63,345 nucleotides of DNA from the NCBI GenBank assembly GCA_018265835.1, contig JABLYK010000010.1, positions 1-63,345 on the forward strand. The letters are read 5' to 3'. The notes under the pieces are model-generated. The model searched no databases. It worked only from the letters and a program-made list of their open reading frames with translations, and was not told the origin of the DNA. Both the position numbers and the translations under genes were made by a program. The DNA comes from Oscillospiraceae bacterium. GTDB taxonomy: Bacteria; Bacillota; Clostridia; Oscillospirales; Oscillospiraceae. This document shows positions 23,321 through 31,177 of this stretch, in pieces (the stretch's first letter is position 1; each line of letters begins with the position of its first letter).

Positions 23321-24858
23321 GCAGCAGGGTACGCACAAACACGAAGCGGCTGTTCTGGCTCGCGCTCGTCATTTTCTGCGGCTGGTTTTCCGGGTTTCGC
23401 ATCTCCGTGCTCGTCGGGCGCGGCGGCGAATTTTTCACCATTCTGGCAAAGATGTTCCCGCCCGACTGGCACTACGCCACAAGCGTGCTCGCGCCGCTGT
23501 GGCAAACGGTGCAGATGTCCGTCGCCGGCACGTTTCTCGGTGCGGTGCTCGCGCTGCCGGTGGCGGCGGTGTGTTCCGCGGCGGTCACGGCGCGGCCCGG
23601 CCTCTCGGCCGTGCTGCGCGCGGTGGTGAACGTGCTGCGTTCCGTGCCGGTGCTGGTGCTGGCGCTGACAGCGTCGTTCCTGCTCGGCATCGGCACGCTC
23701 GCCGGGACAGCGGCCATCTGTGTCTACAGCTTCGGCATTCTCAGCCGCATGACGTGGGAGGAGATGGATCACGCGGATCTGCGCCCGCTGGAGACGCTTG
23801 CCGCCTCCGGCTGCAGCCGCGCCAAGGCATTTTGCCGCACGGTGCTCGTGCAGGTGTTCCCCGGATTTCAGGCAAACGCGCTGTACGTGCTCGAAAGCAA
23901 CGTCCGCCACGCGGCCATCCTCGGCTACGTCGGCGCGGGCGGGCTTGGCATTCTGCTCAATGAGAAAATCGCGTGGCGCGAATACGCCCGCGTCGGCATG
24001 ATGCTCCTGCTGCTTTACGCCGTGGTGCTGCTCATCGAGGGCTTCAGCACCCGCTGCCGCGCCGTGCTGTTGGGCGTGAAGTCCGGCTCGCGCGCCGGGC
24101 GGCGGTGCGTCATTGCGCTGCTCGCGGCGCTCACGGCGCTGAGTCTCGCAGGGCTGTCCACGCGGGGAATCTCGCGCGCCGGACTTACCGTGTTCGGCGG
24201 CATCCTGCGCGGCCTTTTCTCGCCGGACGCCGCGCTGCTGCTGAGCGCCGCGCCCACGGGCGTGCCGTATCTCCTGCTCGAAACCGTGTGCATGGCCGTC
24301 ACCGGTACGGTGATCGGCGCGCTGATCTCCGTGCCGCTGGCGTTTCTCGGCTGCCGCCGCATCTGCGGCGCAGTCCCCGCCGTGCTGATGAAGCTGCTGT
24401 CCGCCGCCGTGCGCACGATCCCCGCGGTCATCTACGGGCTGCTGTTTCTGCGCGTCACGGGGCCGGGCGCGTTTGCGGGGCTGATGACGTTTGCGGCGCT
24501 CTCCGTCGGCATGTGTACGAAGCTCTTCATCAGCGCGCTGGACAATCTCGACTACCACGTGGTTGACGCGCTCGCCGCCACGGGCTGCTCCCGGCTCGCG
24601 GTGCTGCGCCACGGCGTATGGCCGATGGTCCGGGCGCAGCTCGTGTCCGACGGGTTTTACCGGTTCGATGTGAACCTCCGCGACGCCGCCGTGATGGGTC
24701 TTGTCGGCGCGGGCGGCATCGGCGCACCGCTGATCTTCGCCATGAACAACTACAACTGGAGCGCCGCCGGCGCTTATATGTTGGGGCTGATGGCCGTCGT
24801 GCTGCTGGCAGACTGGGTCTCCTCCCGCATCCGCCGCAAGCTTCGGCTCCAGACATAA
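23317..24858 (+). CDS. phnE: Fused tandem PhnE-like permease (two permease domains in one chain)
   Basis: This 513-residue protein contains two complete BPD-type permease domains. The first (about 1-255) has the coupling-helix region ETLAASGCSRAKAF, then ILGYVGAGGLG. The second (about 265-513) repeats it as DALAATGCSRLAVL, then VMGLVGAGGIGAP. Usual PhnE proteins are about 260-280 residues and work as dimers; here both halves are one chain. The start is GTG at 23317 overlapping the phnC stop. The halves are clearly diverged, so the fusion is not a recent tandem copy. Confidence 0.88.
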   Translation: MSSRVRTNTKRLFWLALVIFCGWFSGFRISVLVGRGGEFFTILAKMFPPDWHYATSVLAPLWQTVQMSVAGTFLGAVLALPVAAVCSAAVTARPGLSAVLRAVVNVLRSVPVLVLALTASFLLGIGTLAGTAAICVYSFGILSRMTWEEMDHADLRPLETLAASGCSRAKAFCRTVLVQVFPGFQANALYVLESNVRHAAILGYVGAGGLGILLNEKIAWREYARVGMMLLLLYAVVLLIEGFSTRCRAVLLGVKSGSRAGRRCVIALLAALTALSLAGLSTRGISRAGLTVFGGILRGLFSPDAALLLSAAPTGVPYLLLETVCMAVTGTVIGALISVPLAFLGCRRICGAVPAVLMKLLSAAVRTIPAVIYGLLFLRVTGPGAFAGLMTFAALSVGMCTKLFISALDNLDYHVVDALAATGCSRLAVLRHGVWPMVRAQLVSDGFYRFDVNLRDAAVMGLVGAGGIGAPLIFAMNNYNWSAAGAYMLGLMAVVLLADWVSSRIRRKLRLQT

Positions 24859-24891
24859 AAACAACCGGAATGCCAAGCATTCCGGTTGTTT
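24857..24891. terminator. Bidirectional terminator between phnE and thiX
   Basis: AAAACAACCGGAATGC (24857-24872) pairs perfectly with GCATTCCGGTTGTTTT (24876-24891) around CAA. It serves both convergent operons. Confidence 0.9.
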
Positions 24892-24893
24892 TT

Positions 24894-25655
24894 TTATTCG
24901 CCGCGCCATTTGATCAGGCGCTTTTCCAGCAGCGACACAATGCCCACCAGCAGCATCGCCACGACGGACAGCAGCAGAATCGGCGCAAACACACCCGCGC
25001 CGTCGAGCTGCGTCATCATCCGGCGGCTGAAGTAGCCAAGCCCCTCCTGCGCGCCCAGCCACTCGCCGATCGCCGCGCCGATGATCGACAGCGGCACCGC
25101 CATCTTGAGTGCGGAGAAAAAGTACGGCAGCGCGGCCGGGAGCTTCAGCTTGCGGAAAATCTGCCACTTGCCAGCGCCGAAAGTCGTCATCAGGTCGATC
25201 ATGTCCGTCTTCACGGCGCGAAAGCCGTCGAACACCGTAATCACGATGGGGAAGAACGTCATCAGCACCGTCACGAGCACCTTGCTCCAGATCGTGTACC
25301 CGAACCAGAGCACAAACAGCGGCGCGAGCGCCGTCGTCGGAATCGTCTGCGAGGCAACGATGAGCGGATAGAGCGCCCTTTCCGCCGTGGGGCTCACGTC
25401 CATCAGCAGCGCGAGGCCGACGCCCAGCACCAGCGAAAGGCCCAGACCAATCAGCGTCACGCCCATGGTCGCCGGCAGGTGCGCTGTGAACAGCGGCACG
25501 CGCAGCTCCCACAGCCGCTGCAGCACCTGTACCGGGGACGGCAGGATGTACGCCGCGTCCATCCCCATGGCCGCCGCCTGCCAGATGATGAGAAACAGCG
25601 CCACCAGCAGCGCCGACGGCAGATACGTATTTTTGCGTTTTTTCATCCCGGTCAC
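24894..25655 (-). CDS. thiX: ABC transporter permease for thiamin precursor (ThiX-like)
   Basis: This 253-residue permease of the SsuC/TauC/ThiX group has about six membrane segments. The coupling-helix region runs DLMTTFGAGKWQIFRKLKLP (about 155-174), followed by PLSIIGAAIGEWLG. It is the third gene of a minus-strand operon with tenA and an ATPase, behind a TPP riboswitch, so it should import an HMP-type pyrimidine precursor. The binding protein is probably the thiY-like lipoprotein of the divergent operon. Its start overlaps the ATPase stop by four bases. Confidence 0.87.
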   Translation of the reverse strand: MTGMKKRKNTYLPSALLVALFLIIWQAAAMGMDAAYILPSPVQVLQRLWELRVPLFTAHLPATMGVTLIGLGLSLVLGVGLALLMDVSPTAERALYPLIVASQTIPTTALAPLFVLWFGYTIWSKVLVTVLMTFFPIVITVFDGFRAVKTDMIDLMTTFGAGKWQIFRKLKLPAALPYFFSALKMAVPLSIIGAAIGEWLGAQEGLGYFSRRMMTQLDGAGVFAPILLLSVVAMLLVGIVSLLEKRLIKWRGE

Positions 25656-26413
25656 ACCTGCTTTCTGAGCAGCCCGATCAGGTGGTTTTTCAGCTGCTGA
25701 ATTTCCGGCGCGGCCAGACTCTCCATCGTGCGCGGCGCGCCGAGCGGCACCGGCACGCTCTGCAGCTCCCGGATCGGGCGCTGCGCCGCCACCAGCACGC
25801 GGCCGGAGAGAAACAGCGCCTCCTCCACGTCGTGCGTGATGAACAGAATCGTCTTACCGCTGCGCTCCCACTGGTCGAGCAGCCATTCGCGCATGGACAC
25901 GCGCGTGAGGAAATCCAGCGCAGAAAACGGCTCATCCAGCAGCAGCAGATCAGACCCGGTCAAAAGCGTGCGCGCAAAGGCGGCGCGCTGGCGCATCCCG
26001 CCCGAAAGCTCGCCGGGGCGCTTGTCCCGGCAGTCGGCAAGACCGACCGTTTTCAGCGTGTCCGTGATCTGATCTTCCATTTCCTCTGCGGTGAAGCCGC
26101 CGCGAATCTCCAGCGGCAGGCGCAGGTTTTGCCCCACGGTGCGCCACGGGAAGAGCAGGTCGCTCTGCGGCATGTAGCCGCACCAGCGCTTCTGCTGCGC
26201 GATGTCCGTGCCGGCGGCACAGATTCTGCCGGACGCCGGCTGCAGCAGGCCGCTCGCCAGCCGGAAGATCGTGGACTTTCCGCAGCCCGACGCGCCGATC
26301 AGTGACACGAATTCGCCGCGCGCCACATGAAAGCTCAAATCCTCCAGCATCGGCGCGTCCTCGCCCTCGTACTGGAAGGTCACATGCTCAAAGCTCAGCA
26401 TGTTCCGCGCCAC
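25652..26413 (-). CDS. thiZ: ABC transporter ATP-binding protein (ThiZ-like)
   Basis: This 253-residue ATPase of the SsuB/TauB type has Walker A GASGCGKST (about 38-46), Q-loop MPQSDLLFPWRTV, signature LSGGMRQR (about 134), Walker B LLLLDEPFSALD (about 152) and the switch His in ITHDVEEA. The FPWRTV stretch is typical of nitrate/sulfonate/pyrimidine importers. It overlaps tenA by 19 bases and thiX by four, so expression is tightly coupled and under the same TPP control. Confidence 0.88.
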   Translation of the reverse strand: MARNMLSFEHVTFQYEGEDAPMLEDLSFHVARGEFVSLIGASGCGKSTIFRLASGLLQPASGRICAAGTDIAQQKRWCGYMPQSDLLFPWRTVGQNLRLPLEIRGGFTAEEMEDQITDTLKTVGLADCRDKRPGELSGGMRQRAAFARTLLTGSDLLLLDEPFSALDFLTRVSMREWLLDQWERSGKTILFITHDVEEALFLSGRVLVAAQRPIRELQSVPVPLGAPRTMESLAAPEIQQLKNHLIGLLRKQV

Positions 26414-27057
26414 GCCATGTCCCAGAACTGCCCCTCATGCCACGTGCACTTCCGGAAAATCTCACGGTAGCGCGCCATCTGCCGCTCGGTGCAGTCCCCG
26501 GTCAGCCGGTCGAGCAGGTCACAGATTTCGCGGTTGGCGGCGGCATAGTCCGGGCTGGCGTAGCTCGCCACCCACTCGCCGTAAAACGGGTGCTCCGCTG
26601 CGCGGGGATACGCCTCCAGCAGCCGGTGGGCGAGGTACTCGTAGCTGATTGCGCACGCGAAGATCGACACGGCAATCACGTCCGCGCCGCCCTCCCAGCC
26701 GCGCGCGAGCATGTAATCCACATACGCGCGGTTTTCCGGCGCCATCGCAGCGCGCTCGGCCTCAGAGAGCGGGATGCCCAGCCGCGCCATATAGCTGCGG
26801 TGGGTGTCCATCTCGCCATTCAGGATCTGCTGCACATACCCGGCAAAGCAGCGCATGTCCTCCGGCAGCTCGGCCTTCGCCACGCCCAGCGCAAACAGCC
26901 GCGCATAGTCGAACAGATACAGATAGTCCTGCACCATATAAAACTGGAACTTTTCTCTGTCCAGCGTGCCATCGCCGATGCCGGTCAGAAACGGGTGGCT
27001 GCAAAACGCCTCCCACAGCGGCTCGCCTTCGGCGATGAGTTTTCTGGAAACGCTCAT
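26395..27057 (-). CDS. tenA: TenA-family thiaminase II / aminopyrimidine aminohydrolase
   Basis: This 220-residue enzyme salvages HMP from degraded thiamin. Catalytic residues are visible: Asp in YMVQDYLYLFDYARLF (about 43), the nucleophile Cys in SIFACAISYEYL (about 134), and Glu in WHEGQFWDMA (about 210). Length is normal. The ATG at 27057 is chosen because AAAGGAG lies nine bases upstream; the listed upstream in-frame ATG lies in the terminator region. It heads an operon with an ABC importer and is directly behind a TPP riboswitch. Confidence 0.9.
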   Translation of the reverse strand: MSVSRKLIAEGEPLWEAFCSHPFLTGIGDGTLDREKFQFYMVQDYLYLFDYARLFALGVAKAELPEDMRCFAGYVQQILNGEMDTHRSYMARLGIPLSEAERAAMAPENRAYVDYMLARGWEGGADVIAVSIFACAISYEYLAHRLLEAYPRAAEHPFYGEWVASYASPDYAAANREICDLLDRLTGDCTERQMARYREIFRKCTWHEGQFWDMAWRGTC

Positions 27058-27079
27058 AGTTGGTATCTCCTTTTTCCGC

Positions 27080-27118
27080 AAAAATCGGAGGGCGCATCCC
27101 GTCGAATGCCGCCCTCCG
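27080..27118 (-). terminator. Expression-platform terminator of the tenA riboswitch
   Basis: On the minus strand GGAGGGCGGCAT pairs with ATGCGCCCTCC around a short loop (plus coordinates 27087-27117), then GATTTTT follows. It sits between the TPP aptamer and the tenA ribosome-binding site. Confidence 0.78.
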
Positions 27119-27123
27119 GTGAT

Positions 27124-27209
27124 TCACAAACATCCCGTCCGGCCAAGGCCATCCGGTGCAAGGGTCGAGATCGAATCTCCTCTCAGCGGCGCGCTCCCCT
27201 TGTTTGTGC
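27124..27209 (-). promoter_or_regulatory. TPP riboswitch controlling tenA-thiZ-thiX
   Basis: The minus strand carries the THI-element landmarks: CACAAACAAGGGGAGC at the 5' side, CTGAGAGG, ACCCTTG, then a P4/P5 region ending GGACGGGATG, and TTTGTG closing P1. The CTGAGA and ACCCTTG blocks are canonical. The second half departs from the usual CTGATC...AATGCCAGCGTAGGGA consensus, so this is a divergent but credible TPP aptamer. TPP binding should promote the terminator that follows and switch the operon off. Confidence 0.82.
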
Positions 27210-27231
27210 CTATTTCTGATGTTATGCTACC

Positions 27232-27260
27232 GTTTTACCATGCCGGCGCACATTTGTCAA
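27232..27260 (-). promoter_or_regulatory. Promoter of the tenA operon
   Basis: On the minus strand TTGACA (27260-27255) and TAAAAC (27237-27232) lie 17 bases apart, just upstream of the TPP aptamer. Confidence 0.65.
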
Positions 27261-27279
27261 TTCTTCCTGCACCACATAC

Positions 27280-27308
27280 TTGCAATTTCAAAAAATGTGT
27301 GCTTTAAT
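27280..27308 (+). promoter_or_regulatory. Promoter of the thiD-thiY operon
   Basis: TTGCAA (27280-27285) and TTTAAT (27303-27308) lie 17 bases apart. Transcription would start near 27315, at the base of the TPP aptamer. Confidence 0.6.
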
Positions 27309-27312
27309 GGGA

Positions 27313-27412
27313 GCCAGACAACGGGGAGCTTGCCCGGAGCAGGCTGAGAATCGGCTGTGTCGCCGTAACCCGCAACCTGATTTGGGTAATGCCAACGTAG
27401 GGAGATATCGCA
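27313..27412 (+). promoter_or_regulatory. TPP riboswitch controlling thiD-thiY
   Basis: Canonical THI-element blocks appear in order: ACGGGGAGC, GGCTGAGAATCGG, GTAACCCGCAACCTGATTTG, and GGTAATGCCAACGTAGGGA. The aptamer is followed directly by a terminator at 27420-27455. TPP binding should lower transcription of the pyrimidine kinase and the binding protein. The closing helix P1 is weak by eye, so the outer ends are approximate. Confidence 0.92.
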
Positions 27413-27419
27413 AGACGTT

Positions 27420-27455
27420 CCACACGTGCAGGTACTCATGCATGTGTGGTTTTTT
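27420..27455 (+). terminator. Expression-platform terminator of the thiD riboswitch
   Basis: CCACACGTGCA (27420-27430) pairs with TGCATGTGTGG (27439-27449) with one wobble pair, then six T follow. Confidence 0.85.
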
Positions 27456-27651
27456 GTTGTTCAAGCTCCCGCACCGGTTCACCCCATTGGGGCGAATCAA
27501 AATCAACTTGCACTTTTCGCGGCGCAGCCCGGCGAAAACGGGTTCGCCGCGATGGGTGAAGAATGACCTTACTGCGTCATTCTGAACCAGCGGTAGGTTG
27601 GGGGCACCACCTCTTGCCGCTATAGAAAAGGAATGCGAAAAGGAGAAAAAC
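27456..27651 (+). other. Remaining thiD leader with small hairpins
   Basis: No gene is seen. AGAATGAC (27560-27567) pairs with GTCATTCT (27576-27583), and GGCGCAGCCCGGCG / CGCCGCG-type pairing lies before it. Sequence of the type GTCATTCTGA is common in dispersed repeats of gut Clostridia, so a decayed repeat is possible. The thiD ribosome-binding site (AAAGGAG) is at the end. Confidence 0.35.
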
Positions 27652-28443
27652 ATGAAAACAGCATTGACAATCGCTGGGACCGACCCCAGCGGAGGCGCCG
27701 GAGTTCAGGCCGACATCAAAACGATGACCGCAAACGGTGTATACGCCATGAGCGCCATCACCGCCCTCGTCGCGCAGAACACCACCGGCGTTCAGGGAAT
27801 CTTCGAGGTCACGCCGGACTTTCTGGCGCTGCAGCTCGACAGCGTCTTTACCGACATCCGCCCGGATGCGGTCAAAACCGGTATGGTTTCCTCCATCGGC
27901 CTGATTGAAGTCATCGCGCAGAAGCTTCAGGAATACCGCGCGGAAAATCTCGTCGTCGATCCCGTGATGGTCACCACAAGCGGCTCCAAGCTCATCAGCG
28001 ACGACGCAATCGACGCGCTCAAGGAGCGCCTGCTCCCGCTGGCCACCGTCCTCACGCCAAACATTCCGGAGGCAGAAGTGCTCTCCGGCATGGCCATCCG
28101 CACGCCGGACGACATGGTTGCCGCTGCAAAAGCCATCAGCGAACAGTACCACTGCGCCGTGCTCTGCAAGGGCGGCCACCAGCTCAATGACGCGAACGAC
28201 CTGCTCTGGCGCAACGGAACCGCCAAATGGTTCAACGGCAAGCGCATCGACAATCCGAACACCCACGGCACCGGCTGCACGCTGTCCTCCGCCATCGCGT
28301 CCAATCTCGCCAAGGGCTATGATCTGGACACGTCCGTGCAGAAGGCCAAGAATTATATCTCTGGCGCGCTCGGCGCCATGCTCGACCTCGGCCACGGCAG
28401 CGGTCCGATGAATCACGCCTACGCCATCGACGGCGAATTTTAA
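27652..28443 (+). CDS. thiD: Hydroxymethylpyrimidine / phosphomethylpyrimidine kinase
   Basis: This 263-residue ribokinase-fold enzyme phosphorylates HMP and then HMP-P in thiamin synthesis. It opens with ALTIAGTDPSGGAGVQADIK, a strong ThiD signature. The metal/ATP region is VVDPVMVTTSG (about 104), and the catalytic Asp is in NPNTHGTGCTLSSAIA (about 203-218); Asn replaces nothing essential there, as GTGC is kept. The ATG at 27652 follows AAAGGAG. It is the first gene behind a TPP riboswitch and supplies HMP-PP from imported or TenA-salvaged HMP. Confidence 0.93.
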   Translation: MKTALTIAGTDPSGGAGVQADIKTMTANGVYAMSAITALVAQNTTGVQGIFEVTPDFLALQLDSVFTDIRPDAVKTGMVSSIGLIEVIAQKLQEYRAENLVVDPVMVTTSGSKLISDDAIDALKERLLPLATVLTPNIPEAEVLSGMAIRTPDDMVAAAKAISEQYHCAVLCKGGHQLNDANDLLWRNGTAKWFNGKRIDNPNTHGTGCTLSSAIASNLAKGYDLDTSVQKAKNYISGALGAMLDLGHGSGPMNHAYAIDGEF

Positions 28444-28463
28444 AAGGAGGGCAAAGCGATCCC

Positions 28464-29492
28464 ATGAAACAGAACCTGAAAAAAACCGGCGCGCTGCTGC
28501 TCGCCGCCGTCATGCTCTGCACGCTCCTCGCCGGCTGCGGCGGTGGAGAGCATGACCGTGAGCATCCATCCAACACCGACGGTCTGCGCGAGGTCAACGT
28601 CGTGCTCGACTGGTATCCCAATGCGCTGCATACGTTCCTGTACGTCGCCATGGAGCGCGGCTATTTTGCCGAAGAGGGGTTGAAGGTCAACCTCCAGTTC
28701 CCGACCAACACGAACGACGCCATGTCCCTCGTGGCCGCCGGTAAGGCGGAAATCGGCCTGTACTATCAGCATGATCTCATTCAGGCGCGCACAAATCAAA
28801 ACGTGAAGCTCAAATCCATCGGCGCGCTGCTGCAAAGCCCGCTCAACGCCATTGTCTCGCTCACGGACAAGAACATCCGTTCCCCGGAAGACCTCGTCGG
28901 CAAGACGATCGGCTACAGCGGCACCCCACTGTCTGAGGCCATGGTGAACGCGATCATGAAGCACGTCGGCGCAGACCCGTCGAGCGTCACCATGCAGGAC
29001 GTGGGCTTTGACCTCATGAGCTCCATGACCACCGGCAATGTGGACGCCACCATCGGCTGTATGATCAACCACGAGGTGCCGCAGATGGAGAACGAGGGCT
29101 TTGACGTGAGCTACTTCGACCTCACGGAGTACGGCATGCCGAACTACTACGAGGAGGTCATCCTTGCGAGCGACGAGACCATTGAGAAAGACGCCGATAT
29201 GCTCGCCGGTTTCCTCCGCGCGTGCCAGAAGGGCTTCGCTGATTTCAAAGCCGACCCGGACGGCTGCCTGCAGATTCTGCTCGACCACCAGGACGCGGAC
29301 AACTTCCCCCTGACGCCGTCCGTGGAGGAGGCGTCCTGCGCCGTGCTCCTGCCCGTCATGGAGACGGAGGATGCCGCCTTCCTCTCCCAGACCGAGGACA
29401 TCTGGCAGGCGAACATCGACTGGATGTACGGCGAGGGGTTGATTTCAACCAAGCCGGCGTATGCCGATCTCGTGGCGAATATCGAATACTAA
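28464..29492 (+). CDS. thiY: ThiY/NMT1-type ABC substrate-binding lipoprotein
   Basis: This 342-residue lipoprotein has a signal peptide with lipobox LLAGC (Cys about 26). The mature start VNVVLDWYPNALHTFLYVAM is typical of HMP-precursor binding proteins of the NMT1/THI5-like family, followed by AAGKAEIGLYYQHDLIQA (about 91). A run matching IGYSGTPLSEAMV follows mid-protein. It lies 20 bases after thiD under the same TPP riboswitch. It lacks its own permease here, so it probably works with the thiX-thiZ components of the divergent operon. Confidence 0.88.
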   Translation: MKQNLKKTGALLLAAVMLCTLLAGCGGGEHDREHPSNTDGLREVNVVLDWYPNALHTFLYVAMERGYFAEEGLKVNLQFPTNTNDAMSLVAAGKAEIGLYYQHDLIQARTNQNVKLKSIGALLQSPLNAIVSLTDKNIRSPEDLVGKTIGYSGTPLSEAMVNAIMKHVGADPSSVTMQDVGFDLMSSMTTGNVDATIGCMINHEVPQMENEGFDVSYFDLTEYGMPNYYEEVILASDETIEKDADMLAGFLRACQKGFADFKADPDGCLQILLDHQDADNFPLTPSVEEASCAVLLPVMETEDAAFLSQTEDIWQANIDWMYGEGLISTKPAYADLVANIEY

Positions 29493-29497
29493 AACGC

Positions 29498-29523
29498 ATC
29501 CCCGGAGCAAATGCTCCGGGGAT
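29498..29523 (+). terminator. Terminator of the thiD-thiY operon
   Basis: ATCCCCGGAGCA (29498-29509) pairs perfectly with TGCTCCGGGGAT (29512-29523). The CCCCGGAGCA stem is the same as in the terminator at 30356. Confidence 0.8.
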
Positions 29524-29652
29524 ATCCTTTTCAACCTTGAACTGAGAAAAATGTTCAAACCCAGTGACAAAATGACAATTATATGATATTTTGGGTTAAA
29601 AGTATCATGAATGGATAACTTATGCATATTTTAATGATTCAGGAGGGCGGCG

Positions 29653-30336
29653 ATGAAAAAGAAGACTCTTGTAATTCTAGTCCTTGTAATCTGTATCGTA
29701 GCGGCATCCGCAGTCGTTGTGTTCGGCGACTTTGGCGGCGAAATGTCGATTGCACAGCGAATCGGCGTGGCATTTAAAAAGGCGACCAGCACCAATCAGA
29801 CTTCTGGCACCGGCGACTCCGTTGCCGCGCGCTATGGGGATTTCGTGGTCACGTGGGAGGAAATCCGCTACCAGCAGGAACTTGCGCCGATGCGCACGCA
29901 AAAACATTTTCAAACAACGGATGCGCGGGAGATTGCCGAGCGGCTGATCGGCGGCCAGCTTGCGCTGGAGGAAGCGGAACGGCAGGGACTCGCAGCAACG
30001 GATCCAGAAATTCAGGAATATATGCAGAGTCTCCGGGAAAATTATGAAACGATCCCAGAGGTAAAAGCACAGATCGACGAGTTTTGCGCCAACGCCGGGC
30101 AAACGCTGGAGGAATATTTTCAGACGGTAGAGGAGCAGGCGTATGCCACGCTGACGCTCAACCGGTTCAAGAGTGCATTCTACGAAAAGTGGGGAGCGGA
30201 ACATGAGATCCAATCCACCGACGACCCGGAAGAACGGCAGGAAGCGATGCTGGATGCCTATGACGCGTATATTGCCACATTGATGGAGCAACACAAAGAC
30301 GAGATCGAGTTTTACATAAACGGACAGACAAAGTAA
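29653..30336 (+). CDS. Membrane-anchored SurA N-terminal-domain-like protein
   Basis: This 227-residue protein starts with one strong hydrophobic segment (about 5-25, LVILVLVICIVAASAVVVFG), a signal anchor or signal peptide without a lipobox Cys. The exported part contains VAARYGDFVVTWEEIRYQQE, then AERLIGGQLALEEAERQGL and a helical tail. This is the plan of SurA_N / PrsA-type chaperone domains. The parvulin isomerase domain of PrsA/SurA (about 90 residues) is absent, so it may act only as a holding chaperone or have another role. An AGGAGGGCGG site precedes the ATG. It stands alone between two terminators with the same stem. Confidence 0.75.
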   Translation: MKKKTLVILVLVICIVAASAVVVFGDFGGEMSIAQRIGVAFKKATSTNQTSGTGDSVAARYGDFVVTWEEIRYQQELAPMRTQKHFQTTDAREIAERLIGGQLALEEAERQGLAATDPEIQEYMQSLRENYETIPEVKAQIDEFCANAGQTLEEYFQTVEEQAYATLTLNRFKSAFYEKWGAEHEIQSTDDPEERQEAMLDAYDAYIATLMEQHKDEIEFYINGQTK

Positions 30337-30355
30337 AAGGCGATAGCAAGAAACC

Positions 30356-30380
30356 GCCCCGGAGCAAAATGCTCCGGGGC
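30356..30380. terminator. Shared terminator between the SurA-like gene and the ACS-like gene
   Basis: GCCCCGGAGCA (30356-30366) pairs perfectly with TGCTCCGGGGC (30370-30380) around AAA. It lies between convergent genes; T-rich sequence is modest on both sides. Confidence 0.72.
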
Positions 30381-30429
30381 TTGCTGTTGTTGAATGGGAA
30401 AAAGGGAATGGATGAAATCTTCAGGGGTG

Positions 30430-31164
30430 TTATTTCTGCATTTTCTTCATGCCGTCTTTGCCGAAGTGCAGCTCTTTCAGACCTTCCACCTCGTCACACA
30501 CGGGCTTGAAGCTGCAATGCGCACAGTCCACATCCTCCGGCAGACCTTCCAGGATGGTGTTCATGGTCTTGGTCACGTCGTTGACCTTGTTCGCCGTCTC
30601 CAGCAGCTTTTTGTAATCTACGTTGGGGTCGGTGATGAAGATGACGCGCACGTGCTTGATCTGCGGATTTTTCTTGTACTGCTTGATGAAGTCGCAGCCC
30701 ACGCTCTGGAACGAGATGCCCTTCTTGAGCGCCTTCTTGCTCACGCGGATCTGCTCGCGGCTGCTCTCCGGCGAGACGCGCATCATGTAGCCCTCGGGGA
30801 ACACGTGGTATTTCACAAATTCCATGTTGCGGATGGCGTTGTACGCCTCCTGCTCGTCGCCGCCGATGCCGTCCACGCCCAGAACCACGATGCGGGCAAA
30901 CGGCACGTCGTCCTTGATCTCCTTGAGGTCGGAGCCGTAGAGCAGCACTTCGTCGGTGTCGATCAGCTTCGGGTCGGAGGTGACGCAGGTAAAGTTCACG
31001 GCGCCCTTTCCGCTGCCGCCCAGCTCAAACGCTGCATCGCGCATCAGCACCAGCTCGCTTTCGCCCGTGTCCTTCCATGCATTGCGCTCGGCATAGGCCC
31101 ACTTGGCGCGCGGCGCGCCCAGCATTGCTTCGGTATCCTGAATAAAGCTGTTGTAAAGATCCAT
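30430..31164 (-). CDS. Stand-alone protein resembling the middle domain of acetyl-CoA synthase (CdhC/AcsB)
   Basis: This 244-residue protein seems to match the second (A2) domain of CODH/acetyl-CoA synthase. RDAAFELGGSG is near residue 45. EGYMMRVSPESSREQIRVSK (about 128-147) parallels the domain-2 stretch of AcsB that ends in LRVSKDAVAKG, and VIFITDPNV parallels VTIFTDEAKV. The C-terminus has DCAHCSFKPVC (about 213), placed like the cysteines that begin the A-cluster region. The remaining A-cluster domain and the N-terminal channel domain of AcsB (about 730 residues in all) are missing, so it cannot be a complete synthase. It lies 13 bases after a CooC-like ATPase gene. A nickel or corrinoid-linked scaffold role is possible; function is unknown. 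Confidence 0.68.
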   Translation of the reverse strand: MDLYNSFIQDTEAMLGAPRAKWAYAERNAWKDTGESELVLMRDAAFELGGSGKGAVNFTCVTSDPKLIDTDEVLLYGSDLKEIKDDVPFARIVVLGVDGIGGDEQEAYNAIRNMEFVKYHVFPEGYMMRVSPESSREQIRVSKKALKKGISFQSVGCDFIKQYKKNPQIKHVRVIFITDPNVDYKKLLETANKVNDVTKTMNTILEGLPEDVDCAHCSFKPVCDEVEGLKELHFGKDGMKKMQK

Positions 31165-31177
31165 CGTTCGAACCTCC

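Noticed and set aside
23293..25512. A 739-codon minus-strand frame opposite phnE and running into thiX
   Set aside because: It crosses a terminator, reads another frame of thiX and has repetitive Arg/His/Ala-rich sequence.
27456..27651. Possible second aptamer in the thiD leader
   Set aside because: Only small unrelated hairpins are visible after the TPP terminator, with no conserved riboswitch blocks.
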